A stretch of 64,000 bases of DNA, taken from Dermatemys mawii. Taxonomy: Eukaryota > Chordata > Testudines > Dermatemydidae. The notes under the pieces are model-generated. The model made no database searches and had not been told where the DNA came from. It worked only from the letters and a program-made list of their open reading frames with translations. This document shows, in pieces, positions 37,042 through 47,736 of the stretch. The stretch is taken from assembly GCA_007922305.1 (NCBI GenBank), contig ML677472.1, positions 811,814 to 875,813 on the forward strand. Direction: 5' to 3'. Position 1 is the stretch's first letter. Every line of letters starts with the position of its first letter. A program made the translations under genes and the position numbers.

Positions 37042-37365
37042 ATAGAAAGTGCCAGGGAAAGAAAAGGCCATACCTCAGGAAAGAGGCAAATGTGTTGGTA
37101 CAACATCAGGTGCCAATGCTTTTGTCTGTCACACTGTGTACTCAGAGAATATGTCTATGTCCAGTGGAGGTTGTATGTGCACAAGAGACTCTTCCCATAC
37201 TAGATGTAATTATGCAATTTTACTCAGCCCTTGCACAGCTACAACAGGAATTTGGTGAATTCTGATTACTCCATTTTATGATAGATACTGATAAATCAGA
37301 GAATGCTATAAGGAGTGAGACTATGCAGACATACTGTGGACTGGGGGAAAAGGAAACTGTGGCCA

Positions 37366-37700
37366 AATGCACCCTTGTAATCACACCCTACATGCTATTG
37401 TAATAATCTTTGTATAAAATATGCCTTCTGAGGTATCATTTGGAAACCAATAACTCACTGGGGAATAATATAGAAGTTTTATAGAATATCAGGGTTGGAA
37501 GGGACCTCAAGACATCATCTAGTCTAACTCCCTGCTTAAAGCAGGACCAATCCCCAATTAAATCATAAATATGGTGAAATGTGTGTAGCATCATTATGTG
37601 TGAAGTTATGAAATTCCCCTGTATTATGTTAAATTGACATGTTCAAATTCTTGTGGTCCGATTAGGCCTAACTGGTCAAGTAGGTATTAAACAAAGGGAT
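37366..37700 (+). repeat. Dispersed repeat, related to 53.5-54.3 kb, interrupted by CR1
   Basis: Phrases TACAAAATATGCCTTNTNAGGTATCATT and ATGTGTGAAGTTATGAAAT-like recur in the same order at 53580-53690. The CR1 fragment at 37479-37566 sits inside it. It is probably an LTR; the class is undecided. Confidence 0.5.
37479..37566 (-). mobile_element. CR1 LINE 3' end fragment
   Basis: The minus strand reads the last roughly 90 bp of a CR1 element (GGTTGGAAGGGACCTC and CAGGACCAATCCCCAA on the plus strand). It ends at ATTCTAT, and is nested in the dispersed repeat around it. Confidence 0.85.
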
Positions 37701-39490
37701 GTGCAGTTACTGCAATTTACATATAAGCTGTAAACAGAGTCCTCCGACAGCAAGGGAGAAAATAAAGGAGACAAAGAAAATCTGCATCTCAGAACACAAA
37801 GGTGAAAGAAACACCATGAAGTATCTTTCCACACTAGACTTCATGTCTCCGTCTGATCCGCTGGACAGAATTTTTTTTTTGCGGGGGCGGGGACTGAACT
37901 ATGTAAGTGAAGGGCAAACACCTCTGGGTATCTCTTTTCCAGTCCATCTCCCTCTTTGTACCTAAGAAGAAAAACAAACAGCCGATGGCCTTTGGGGGAG
38001 GGATCCTGACCTCAAAAGTTTGGTCTGTAATATCATCACAAGGATATGGTAAGGACATGACTTTAAATCAAGTCTAGTTTGTTACATTAGGCACTACAAA
38101 GAGGGGGTTTTTTTTCATTATTTTCTTGTAAGCATTTCTAGTCTTTATGACTCATTACCTGTATTCATTTAAAATCCATCCCTTCGTAGTTAATTCACTT
38201 GTTTATTCTTTAATTGAATCTACTCCAGTGTGTTTAAGTTCAATTGTCTAGGTAACTTAATTGAAGGTGGCAAGTTGTTGTGTATTGATCCCTAAAAGAG
38301 ACAATGGGCCTAATATCTGTGGACTGTCCAAGAGAGGGCTTGACAGTACAGAACTTACATTTTGGGGGTGGGGGAGAAATCTGGGATTGAGAGTGTTTTG
38401 GGGTCACATTGCAGAAATACCAGGGCTAGTAAAAGCCAGAGTGTAGCCCAAGTATGACTGGCAGTCTGCAGTTACACACACAGTCAGATTGTGACCTGCA
38501 TGCTAGCAAGCTGTTTGCGAGCAGCCCAGATTGGAGCTACTGCAGCAAGGAACTGTAAGACCCCTCACTGGTCTGGAATGCACCCTGAATGTCACAGAAA
38601 CTAAGGAAAATATGAGAGTAAAAAGATCAGGGAGGCGAGGAAAGAAAAGGAGGAAGAAAAGGAGCAATGGCCCAGAGCTAAAAATTAAGAGCCTGATTCC
38701 CCACTTCCCTGCAGCTTGTGTCATCTATACCTGTACTCCATGACTACAATATGAATGTATAATGCCAGGACCAGTCTGACAGAGCGATTTCTGGTTTAGC
38801 AGCATTTTACATTCATGTACAACATACCCAAAAGTGAAGAATTAGGCTCTAAATTTCACTCTGGTGGTTTGGAAAAATTTTGTAAAAGCCTGAGTGATCA
38901 TGCATTTGAATAAACACTTTGGGAGATAACAGATATACCATTAGATGAGTGACATGAAGCTAGACAAGACTGTGGTGGGAAATGCCTTATATGATGCTGT
39001 AGTTGGCTCTGACTACTCTCTGCCACTAAAAGTTCTTATTGTCTGATACTTTCTAAGCTCTCAAATGGCTGCACAGAGAAAAGTATGGGTTTGTTTCCTT
39101 TGAAAACATTATTACTCAACAGGATTTTATGGGGTTTCCAGTATAGGCACTCCAGTGCTGTGATAGATGATAGGTGCAGTTTAAATATGTACATGGAATA
39201 GCTTATTAAATATCAATACTCTCCTTAGTTTGGATATACAAAATAAATTCAAAACCCATACAATGAAAATGGAAAATGTGGTACTGAGACAACAGCAGTG
39301 AGGTTAATAAAGAGGACCCTAAAGATCTGGGTCGGGAATTACATAGGGATTTGCTCACCCTAATGTGAGAGTAATAATTTCAGGATTTGATCATATTTAC
39401 CCACTTCTTCATTAGTTTGTGGGAATGGAACAAACTCCAGATTCAGTCCCTTTTCTTACATGGCAGGTAGAAGGATAGATGATTTCTTAC
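37701..39490. other. Intron, mostly unrecognised
   Basis: The region 38090-38480 looks like the right part of an LTR-type repeat. No exon was seen in this stretch. Confidence 0.3.
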
Positions 39491-39811
39491 CTGAGCAGGT
39501 GACTCCAGCATGGAAAGGATGAGAGCATGTTGGCTTTATATTCGGGTTTTCAGATCTGCAGTCCCAGATTGTTGACTCACCCCCACGACAAACATCTCCT
39601 ACCACCAAGTATGGTGTGGAATCTTCTCCAAAGTGGGCAGCACTGTGTACACTAACTGCAGAACCACATCCCAGTTGTTTGCAAGCTACTGCAGCATGTT
39701 TCATAGGTGAGACAGTAGAACACAGAATGGCACGCTGTTCACCCATCTTAATCATCGCTCTCCCAGCACATGGGTTGCTTCCATTGACGAGCTTCAGATC
39801 AGTAATTCCAC
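39491..39811 (-). CDS. SRCR domain exon, tandem copy A
   Basis: The acceptor CTTGAAG ends at 39812 and the donor is GTAAGA at 39490-39489. It is 321 nt, phase 1, and open. Eight cysteines are present ([40 protein letters not shown]). The usual WGTVCDDxWD core is replaced by EQRAILCSTVSP, so the domain is diverged. The flanking intron sequence is shared with the exon at 43464, showing that this is a segmental tandem duplicate. It probably encodes a more N-terminal domain of the same receptor; belonging to a separate paralogue is not excluded. Confidence 0.78.
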
Positions 39812-39916
39812 CTTCAAGTAGAATCAGGACAGAATTATTGGAGAGAGCACTGAGCCCACATCCTCATTATTATTACTAATGGAGCTGGTCAAATAGCATT
39901 TTAAGAATATAATACT

Positions 39917-40105
39917 GTAACTCCTTGCTTAACGTTGTAGTTATGTTCCTGAAAAATGCTACTTTAAGCTAAATGATGTTAAGCTAATCCATTTCCCCAT
40001 AAGAATTAATATAAATCAGGATGGAGGGGAAGGAAGGGGTTAGGGTTTAGGTTAGGTTCCAGGGAAATTTTTTTTGCTAGACAAAGACTATATTATAGAT
40101 ATAAA

Positions 40106-40159
<54 letters not shown>

Positions 40160-40300
40160 TATATATAAAGTGTAAGTTTTAAACAACATTTAATACTGTA
40201 CATAGCAATGATGAATGTGAAGCTTTGTTGAGGTAGTGGAGTCAGATGGTGGGATATTTCCCAGGGAATGTCTTACTGCTAAATGATGAACTAGCACTTG
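39917..40300 (+). repeat. Tigger-like repeat, left part (also at 52.9 kb and 41.64 kb)
   Basis: CAGTAACTCCTTGCTTAA, GATGTTAAG, CCCCATAAGAATTAA and TTCCAGG follow in order here and again at 52939-53070. The continuation CCCCTTTAAGTACTCTGACC at 41640 appears to be the same repeat, separated by the CR1 insertion. Confidence 0.5.
40107..40168. repeat. Microsatellite (TG)n(TA)n(CA)n(TA)n
   Basis: A TG run passes into a TA run and then a CA run, so the array is self-complementary and could extrude as a cruciform. Confidence 0.95.
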
Positions 40301-40412
40301 GCTGAGCCCTCAAGGGTTAAGACATTGTTCTTAATTTGGCCTCACACGCTACAAGGTAGCACGGATGGAGGGAGGAGACACAGCATAGCAGACAGAGACA
40401 GAGACATATACC

Positions 40413-40416
40413 ATGT

Positions 40417-40470
<54 letters not shown>
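40413..40470. repeat. Microsatellite (GT)n(GA)n
   Basis: An uninterrupted GT run is followed by a GA run. It directly abuts the CR1 insertion at 40487. Confidence 0.95.
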
Positions 40471-40471
<1 letters not shown>

Positions 40472-40486
40472 CGAGAGAGCACGACA

Positions 40487-41582
40487 CAAAATCATAAAAT
40501 GTCAGGGTTGGAAGGGACCTCAGGAGGTCATCTATTCCAAGCCCCTACTCAAACAGGACCAATCCCCAACTAAATCATCACAGCCAGGGCTTTATCAAGC
40601 CTGACCGTACAAACCTCTAAGAAAGGAGATTCTACCACCCCCCTAGGTAACCCATTCCAGTGCTTCACCACCCTCCTAATGAATTTTTTTCCCCTAATAT
40701 CCAACCTAAACCCCCTCCCCCCCACACACTGCAATTTGAGACCATTACTCTTTGTTCTGTCATCTGGTACCGCTGAGAACAGTCTAGATCCATCCTCTTT
40801 GGAACCCCCTTTCAGGTAGTTGAAAGCAGCTATCAAATTCCCCCTCATTCTTCTCTTCTGCAGACTAAACAATTCCAGTTCCCTCAGCCTCTCCTCGTAA
40901 GTTATGTGCTCAAGCCCCCTAATCATTTTTGTTGCCCTCCACTGGACTCTTTCCAATTTTTCCACATCCTTCTCATAGTGTGGGGCCCAAAACTGGGCAA
41001 AGTACTCCAGCTGAGGCCTCTCCAATGCTGAATAGAGGGGAATGATCATGTTCCTCAATCTGCTGGCAGTGCTCCTACTTATGCAGCCCAAAATGCTGTT
41101 AGCCTTCTTGGAAACAAGTGCACACTGTTGACTCATATCCAGCTTCTCATCCACTGTAACCTCTAGGTCCTTTTCTGCAGAACTGCTGCCTAACCATTCA
41201 GTCCCTGGTCTGTAGCAGTGCATGGGATTCTTCAGTCCTAAGTGCAGGACTCTGCACTTGTCCTTGTTGAACCTCATCAGATTTCTTTTGCCCCAATCCT
41301 CTAATTTATATAGGTCCTTCTGTATCCCATCTCTACTCCCACAGCGTATCTACCACTCCTCCCAGTTTAGTGTCATCTGCAAACTTGCTGAGGGTGCAGT
41401 CCATGCCATCCTCCAGATCATTAATGAAGATATTGAACAAAACCGTCCCCTAGACTGATCCTAGAGGCACTCCACTTGATACCGGCTGCCAACTAGACAT
41501 GGAGCCAATGATCACTACGTTTTGAGCCTGACGATCTAGGCAGCTTTCTATCCACCTTATAGTCCATTCATCCAGCCAATAC
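40487..41582 (-). mobile_element. CR1 LINE, 3' 1.1 kb with partly open ORF2
   Basis: The minus strand has a 235-codon open frame (41277-40570). It covers the C-terminal part of the CR1 reverse transcriptase [17 protein letters not shown], then [20 protein letters not shown], then [16 protein letters not shown]. The standard 3' end follows (ACATTTTATGATTTTG). Upstream, 41278-41582 is in broken frames but contains the SSGVP and WIESCLDRQAQ-type region. A long open C-terminus suggests this is a younger copy than the others. It has no endonuclease domain and cannot be autonomous. Confidence 0.92.
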
Positions 41583-41820
41583 TAGTTTGGGGAGAGAGAC
41601 AGAGACACACACCATGTGTGCATGAGAGAGACAAGCATTGCCCCTTTAAGTACTCTGACCCTACTCTTTTGCCTTTTTAGGTAGATCAGCAAGTTGAGTC
41701 AGCAGCTTCTGCTAGCAAGTTCCCTGTGTCCTGAGCCCTGTCATTGTGTCCCCTGCCCCCGTCCTCTGTGGAGATGGGGGCAGGAGCAGGGAGCAGGGGG
41801 AGGGAGACATCCTGACATTA

Positions 41821-41915
41821 GCACAGGGTTGGGCAAACTTTTTGGCCTGAGGGCCACATCGGGTTTGCAAAATTATATGGAGGGCCGGGTTGGGAAGGCC
41901 CAGGCACACCCTAAT
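41821..41915. mobile_element. hAT-type element fragment
   Basis: GGGTTGGGCAAACTTTTTGG and CCTGAGGGCCACATCGGG match the left end of the family seen at 25.5 and 60.9 kb. The right half is missing. Confidence 0.6.
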
Positions 41916-42339
41916 GTCTCAGATAAAAGTGGCTTTCAATGCAGAGTGTGGCGCCTTTTAAAAAAATAAATGAATGAGATTCCCTGTGTGCACACCCTAA
42001 TGAAATGTGCTGCACATGCCTATGGTTGTAGATGTGGCTAAATTGATGTAAGAATGAAAGTTAGATTACCTAAATCAATGGAAAAGCCTCCATCACTGTA
42101 GGAAGCATCTACACCATGGTGCTCCAACAGCATACCTGCAGCACCATACTTGTGCCAGTGTAGTGCTTGTAGTGTAGATACACCCTTTGACTGTATGCTC
42201 TTTGAGGCAAGGACCATCTCTTTTTCAGTATTTGTACAGATGAAGCACAATAGGGACCCGGTGCATGACTGGGGCTCCTAGGCACTATGGTAATACTACT
42301 GATAAAAAATAAATACATTTTCAAAGAGGAAGAAGAGAT

Positions 42340-42378
42340 GATGATGATAATGATGATGATGATGATGATGAAGATGAC
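42340..42378. repeat. (GAT)n microsatellite
   Basis: Mostly perfect GAT repeats with two interruptions. Confidence 0.9.
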
Positions 42379-42886
42379 AGAACTAGTGCAGGGCCATGGG
42401 TCTTGTCTGTGCTTTCCACCAGCTACATGAGCATTCTGTTGAAGCTAAGTCCTTCTGAATAATGGAGGAATATCTGCAGGACAGTAACAAAGTAGTATCT
42501 ACAGCTGATCAAATACTAAAAAATGAAGTTGGTGAATTATTCACATATTGACTCAATCATATCCCAGGTCCTTAGCAATGCCAACTTCAGGAATATTCAG
42601 AAATCTAACCAGACACTCTGGTGACCTTCCCCAGACCTGGTGAAGACCTCTGTGAAACACAAAAACTTGTATCTTCCACCAACAGAAGTTGGTCCAATAA
42701 AAGATGTTAGGATCCTGGGGCTGGGGAAGGGGGTGGAATATGTGATCCATTGTGGAGGGAAGAAAGTTATTAGTTATTAGAAAATGGGGGTAAATTTGTG
42801 AATTTGACTCCCTATCTAACTCTCTCTGTCTATTCTAGCCTAGTATCAGCTTTTCTATAGCACCTATAATTGTAGCAGCTATATAT

Positions 42887-42928
42887 TACCTCTCCTACTC
42901 CTACACTGCTATAGGAGTAGGAGAGGTA
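42887..42928. other. Perfect 17-bp inverted repeat (hairpin)
   Basis: The left arm TACCTCTCCTACTCCTA (42887-42903) and the right arm TAGGAGTAGGAGAGGTA (42912-42928) are exact reverse complements around an 8-nt loop. It lies in the intron between the two tandem SRCR exons. It could be the centre of a foldback element or a small-RNA hairpin; neither is established. Confidence 0.9.
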
Positions 42929-43303
42929 CTTGCTGTACCAGGCTCAGGATAGAGTGTCTGGAGATTAGAGCCTTGGCCATATTAGTTCATACACATGAAT
43001 TCAAAGTTGAACACACATATTTGAGCAAATCTTCCACTGTCTTTCTAGGTAACACAACGTAGGTGAAGTGGGGTTTAATCCCTTACTGCTTCAGTCAGTC
43101 TTGTACCTTCCAGCACCCACACTCTTTTCTTGTTTTTGCATTTGTTGTCTCACATGCTCAGCTGTGTTCTGGGTCTTGTGGTCCCTCCCCTCAAGCAAGG
43201 GGACCAACATTTAGTTTTGGGTGAACCTAGGCTCACCCTTTCCCAGAATCCAAATAAATATGTCATTTCCAGGAAGAAATTATTGTGGGCTGGAAATATA
43301 TAA

Positions 43304-43350
43304 GTGGCAGAATGGCTGGTTTCTTAAGTACACAGGTCACTCCAGCATGG
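43304..43350 (-). pseudogene. Relic of a third tandem SRCR exon (3' end only)
   Basis: The plus strand GCAGAATGGCTGGTTTCTTA followed by CACAGGTCACTCCAGCATGG matches the donor end and first intron bases of the exons at 43464 and 39491. On the minus strand it reads HAGVTC and then a destroyed donor (GTACTTAAG where GGTAAG stood). The exon body is missing; at 43351 the next duplicate unit begins (TTTCAGGATTTGATCATATT). It is non-coding now. Confidence 0.75.
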
Positions 43351-43463
43351 TTTCAGGATTTGATCATATTTAACCATTTCTACATTAGTTTACAGGAATG
43401 GAACAAGCTCTGGATTCAATCCCTTTTCTCTCATGCCAAGTAGCAGAATGGCTGATTTCTTAC

Positions 43464-43769
43464 CTAAGCAGGTCACTCCGCTATAGAAAGGATGCGAGCA
43501 TGTTGACTCTGTATTCAGATTTTCCAGTCTGCAGTTCCAGATTGTTGATTGATAACATACATCTTCAACCATCAAGTATGGTCTGGAATCCTCTCCAAAA
43601 TGGGTAGCATTATGGACATGAAATTTCCCCCAACATCCCAAGTGTTGGCAAATTTCTGCAGCACGTGAAGTAGTAAAACACAGCTTCATCCACTGACCAT
43701 TATGTTCAATCTCCACTCTCCCAATACACGGATGGCTTCCGTTGAACAGCCTGAGATCAGCAGTTCCAC
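43464..43769 (-). CDS. SRCR domain exon, tandem copy B
   Basis: The acceptor TTTGAAG ends at 43770 and the donor is GTAAGA at 43463-43462. It is 306 nt, phase 1, and open. Eight cysteines are present (HPCIG, KLCFT, EICQH, LGCWG, DVCYQ, WNCRL, STCSH, VTCLG). Compared with copy A it keeps RVEIEHNGQWMKLC but has a shortened loop before Cys6 and LGCWGKF instead of LGCGSAV. The homologous flanks extend about 110 bp on each side. It is the most 5' exon recognised. Confidence 0.78.
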
Positions 43770-43954
43770 CTTCAAACACAATCAGGACAGAATTACCAGA
43801 GAGAGCACTGAGCCATGTCCCCATTATTATTATGAATGGAGCTGGTCAAATAGAATTTAATAAATATAATATTTGGCAAATAGCAGTGGTTTATGCTCTG
43901 TGAATCTTTCACAAACAAGTCCTAATGTTTTTCTAAAATATTCTATATTCTCGC

Positions 43955-44215
43955 TTTCAAAATATTTCATTGGCACTCTATGGAGCTGGTAAAATTGTTA
44001 ATAATGATACAAAAAAGGCAAGAGTGTTCAATAAATATTTTTGTTGTATATTGAAAAAGCAAGATGTTGTAGTCATATCCCTGGAAGATTATGAAATACC
44101 TTCTAGTCCATTAGTAACTAAGAGGATGTTAAACTATCTACTGGGGATAAACATTTTAAAATCAGCAGGGCCAGATAACTTGCACCCAGGAGCAGGCTGA
44201 GACGATTTCTAGCCT
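43955..44215 (+). repeat. CR1 reverse-transcriptase fragment
   Basis: The plus strand reads KARVFNKYFCCIL and ILKSAGPDNLHPG, the segment between endonuclease and reverse transcriptase of CR1 (KSxGPDxIHPR block). There is no 3' end, and the copy is old. Confidence 0.7.
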
Positions 44216-44757
44216 GCTGATGTTCATTTTTAATAAATCTTGGAATGCTAGGGAAATTCCCAGAACACTGATGAGATTACTAGAATGGTTGTGTGGCCCA
44301 GGTTGCAGGGCAGAGGTCACACTGATATTGTTTAATCAGGGAAAACTGCAAGGAATGGAGCAGACAGTTCCCAAAATTGGTGGTTATTTCTAATCATTAG
44401 ATTCACCAAGCCAGCAACAAAACAACTTCTACAATATCTACTGGTTACCCAGAAACACCATTCCCTTAAAGCAATCCAGACTTGGGCTTCCACCCAGACA
44501 GACAAGTCAAATGTGATGAGAAGATTACTGAAAATCTTGTTCATAATATAAAAATTTATACCAATCCCAATGAATCAGACACATTACACATATTCAGGTC
44601 AATGAATATTTCAGATCTTATCCAAATACACACTTACAGCCAATTCTTATTAACTAAACTAAAAGTTATTAAAAAAGAAGAGAGAGTATTGGTTAAAAGA
44701 TCATTATACATACAGATATGAATAAAGTTCTTAGGTCAGTTTCATTTTTAGTTCATT

Positions 44758-44850
44758 TTTAGATTTAGTTGGGGTTGGTCCTGCTTTAAGCAGGGGGTTG
44801 GACTAGATGACCTCCTGAGATCCCTTCCAACCTTGATATTTTATGATTCA
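44758..44850 (+). mobile_element. CR1 LINE 3' end fragment
   Basis: GTTGGTCCTGCTTTAAGCAG and GACCTCCTGAGATCCCTTCC are followed by a TTTTATGATTC tail. It is the last roughly 90 bp of CR1. Confidence 0.85.
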
Positions 44851-45511
44851 TAATAGAGATGGTGAAGTTTGGAGTTGAAAGGAGCTAGTTTAGTTGAAAC
44901 AGAATTAGTTTAATACATTATAGTCCAATGTCCAATATCAGGGTGATCAAAGACTGGAGACCTCAGTCTTGCGACTCAAAAGTCCCCTGACGAAGATTAA
45001 GGAGATCTGAGATAACGGTATGAGGACCCTAGAGTTCTTTTTATAGTTCCCTGGCAGCTTTCTGATAGTGTGCAGTCCTCAGGTGAACAATGGGCAATCG
45101 TAGTGGCTTTGAAGTGAGACCTTCTATTTCCTAAGCACTACCAGTAATTAGCTGCATGAATTAAAATAAGGAACTGCCCTTCTACCCACAGTTACGGGTA
45201 ATTTACTACAAACTTCAAAGAGAAATAAAGACAATGATATTGTTACATTCATGATTCATCTAAATGTTAACATTTCTTTATGAGCTCTGAATTAACAGAA
45301 CATAGTGATAGGAACCATCTGGTTACATTGTTAACCTCTAACAACATACAGGTAAACATTTTCTAATTCTCTATCAATACAAGTCTACATTTCAAAACTC
45401 AAGTTTATCTAATATGGAATGGTCCTAGTTACCATTTACACACTTTTAATATGTTTCTAAAGGTTGAATTTGGGTTAGGTAGCTTGCTAATTGCTTAGGC
45501 CTTTTTGACAA
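44851..45511. other. Unrecognised AT-rich flank of the Harbinger element
   Basis: No ORF of interest and no clear repeat ends. The Harbinger insertion begins at its right edge. Confidence 0.3.
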
Positions 45512-45905
45512 GGGGCATGGTTACACTTACAGGATTATAGCGCTATTGGTTATAGCGGTCCCCTTATACAGCAATATGTATAGTGCTATTGTGTGTCCAC
45601 ACTGAGACGCGCCAGCGGTATAGCATAGCCACATTTGCGGCACTTCAGGCAGCATTAAGAGCAGCGCATTAGGGCAGATATCCCACAGAGCACCTCTTCC
45701 CGATCTGGCGCAATGGCTTGTGGTAGGGGGGCATCACTTGCGGGGCATTCTGCATCTTGTTCCAACTACCCATGATGCTTCGTGTCATATCCCAGCAATC
45801 CCTGGGTTTCCGTCCACCTCAGGCGCCATCTTTCAACAGTTTCAGCAAGGCGCACTCCGTCTTCCATTTTCGTGTGCCGCAAAGAATCCACAACTGCTGA
45901 GGGAC

Positions 45906-47167
45906 ATGCTAACGACTGTCGCCAGCACATCTCTGTGTGCAGTGGAGTTAATCCTTGACATGCAAGATGACAGTGATGGGTCTGAAGACGAGATCGAAGT
46001 GGTGAACACGTTTGACACGAAGCTTCTTGTCTCATTAATGGACATGCTCATGGCTGTTGAACGCCGCTTCTGGGTACGGGAAACGAGCACTGACTGGTGG
46101 GATCGCATTGTCATGCAAGTCTGGGACAACGAGCAGTGGCTGCAAAACTTTTGCATGAGAAAAGCCCCTTTCATGGGACTGTGTGCTGAACTCGCCCCTG
46201 CCCTGCAGCGCAAGGACACCAGACTGAGAGCTGCCCTCCTGGTGGAGAAGCGGTGGCTATCGCGATCTGGAAGCTGGCCACCCCAGACAGCTACTGATCG
46301 GTGGCCAGCCACTTTGGGGTGGGAAAGTCAACCGTTGGAGTTGTGCTGATGCAAGTGTGCAGGGCCATTAATCGCATCCTGCTACGAAAGATCGTGACTC
46401 TGGGTAACGTGCATGACATTGTTGCTGGCTTTCAAGAAATGGGTTTCCCTAACTGTGGAGGGGCGATAGATGGGACCCATATACCTATTCTGGTGTCTGC
46501 CCACCTAGCAGACAAGTATGTTAACCGAAAGGGGTACTTCTCCATGGTTCTCCAGGCGCTTGTGGATCACCGTGGGCATTTTACTGACATTAACACTGGC
46601 TGGTTTGGAAAGGTGCGTGATGCACACATCTTCTGCAACACCGACTTGTTCAAAAAGCTGCAAGCCGGGACTTTTTTCCCAGACCAGCGGATCCCTGTTG
46701 GGGAAGTCGAAATGCCCATCGTGATTCTTGGCGACACTGCTTACCGTTTAATGCCCTGGCTCATGAAACCCTACACAGGGAGCCTGGACAGCAGCCAGGA
46801 AAGGTTCAACTACAGGCTTAGCCGTTGTCGAATGACTGTGGAGTATGCTTTTGGGCGTCTCAAAGCGTGCTGGCGCTGTCTTTATGGGAAGCTAGACTTG
46901 GCTGAGGGAAATATCTCCGCGGTTATTTCCGCATGCTGTGCCCTACATAATCTTTGTGAGCGGAAGGGCGAAGGCTTCACTCAGGCATGGTCCTCAGAGG
47001 TTCAACGCCTGGAGGTCACATACGCACAGCCAGAGAGCAGGGCTCTTAGTGGGGCCCAGCGCAAGGCTGTTAGGATCAGGGAAGCCTTGAGAGAGCATTT
47101 TGAGGCTGAAAGCCAGTTCTACTGGGAAGTGCAGAGGGATGGAGGGGGGGAGGGTGCATTCTTTTAA
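45906..47167 (+). pseudogene. Harbinger DDE transposase (one frameshift)
   Basis: Two overlapping frames together cover a HARBI1-like transposase of about 420 residues. The first (from ATG 45906) reads LILDMQDDSDGSEDE and RKDTRLRAALLVEKR; the second resumes at about 46265 and reads to TAA at 47165-47167. The catalytic triad is visible: Asp in GGAIDGTHIPI, Asp in ILGDTAYRLMPWLMKPYTG, and Glu in RMTVEYAFGRLKACWR. A single-base deletion near 46252 separates the frames. The upstream helix-turn-helix-like HFGVGKSTVGVVLMQV is kept. Apart from the frameshift the gene is well preserved, implying a fairly recent copy. Confidence 0.92.
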
Positions 47168-47518
47168 TAGGAACAAGCATTTGCTTTTCTGTAGCCACTA
47201 ATAACACTGCTCTACAGCCAAAATGCTTCTGAAATAAATGTAGTCAAACTTTACTAATTCCGGGTCACTGAGAACGAAAATGATGCTTAAAAGTGTTGAT
47301 TGGCTCTAGTTTTCAAGATATGCTATATAGTATAGTATATATGCTATATAGTCAAGTATATATGACCCTTGACATGGGAATGGCGGAGGACAAGTGAGTT
47401 ATAAAGGGAAGGGATCTCAATTTAAACGAGAAATGACTAAAATACATCTTTGACTGGATCTTTGAATAAATCTATGACTGGGTTTGGACAGTACTTGCTT
47501 TTTAGGCAAAACAATGAA

Positions 47519-47599
47519 TGATGCAATCTGAAGCTGGTATTGCGTCATACATGATATGAATTGCATCATGTTATTCCTAGAAGTCATGGATGATGCAAT
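47519..47599. promoter_or_regulatory. Cluster of four ATF4/C-EBP-like sites
   Basis: TGATGCAAT occurs at 47519-47527 and 47591-47599. Its reverse complement ATTGCATCA is at 47560-47568, and a one-base variant ATTGCGTCA is at 47539-47547. ATTGCATCA is the core of the amino-acid response element of the CHOP gene (C/EBP-ATF composite). All four lie within 81 bp, 138-218 bp upstream of the ORF start. Function is inference. Confidence 0.5.
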
Positions 47600-47736
47600 C
47601 ATAACGAAGCTTACATCACTCTGCTGAACAAATTGCCCTATATCAGCTCTAGAAATCATACAGTGTTGTGCTCTCTTATTTGTCAGTGTTTGATTTTGCA
47701 AAGGGACACATTTCTGTTTAGCCAAAGTGAGCAGAG

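Noticed and set aside
40298..40573. Open frame with a (VC)n and (RE)n peptide
   Set aside because: It is the translation of a GT/GA microsatellite.
43770..43824. Met-initiated, mildly hydrophobic leader (MGTWLSALSG...) directly before SRCR copy B, a possible signal peptide
   Set aside because: The homologous sequence before copy A is intron without this Met, and a typical acceptor lies in between.
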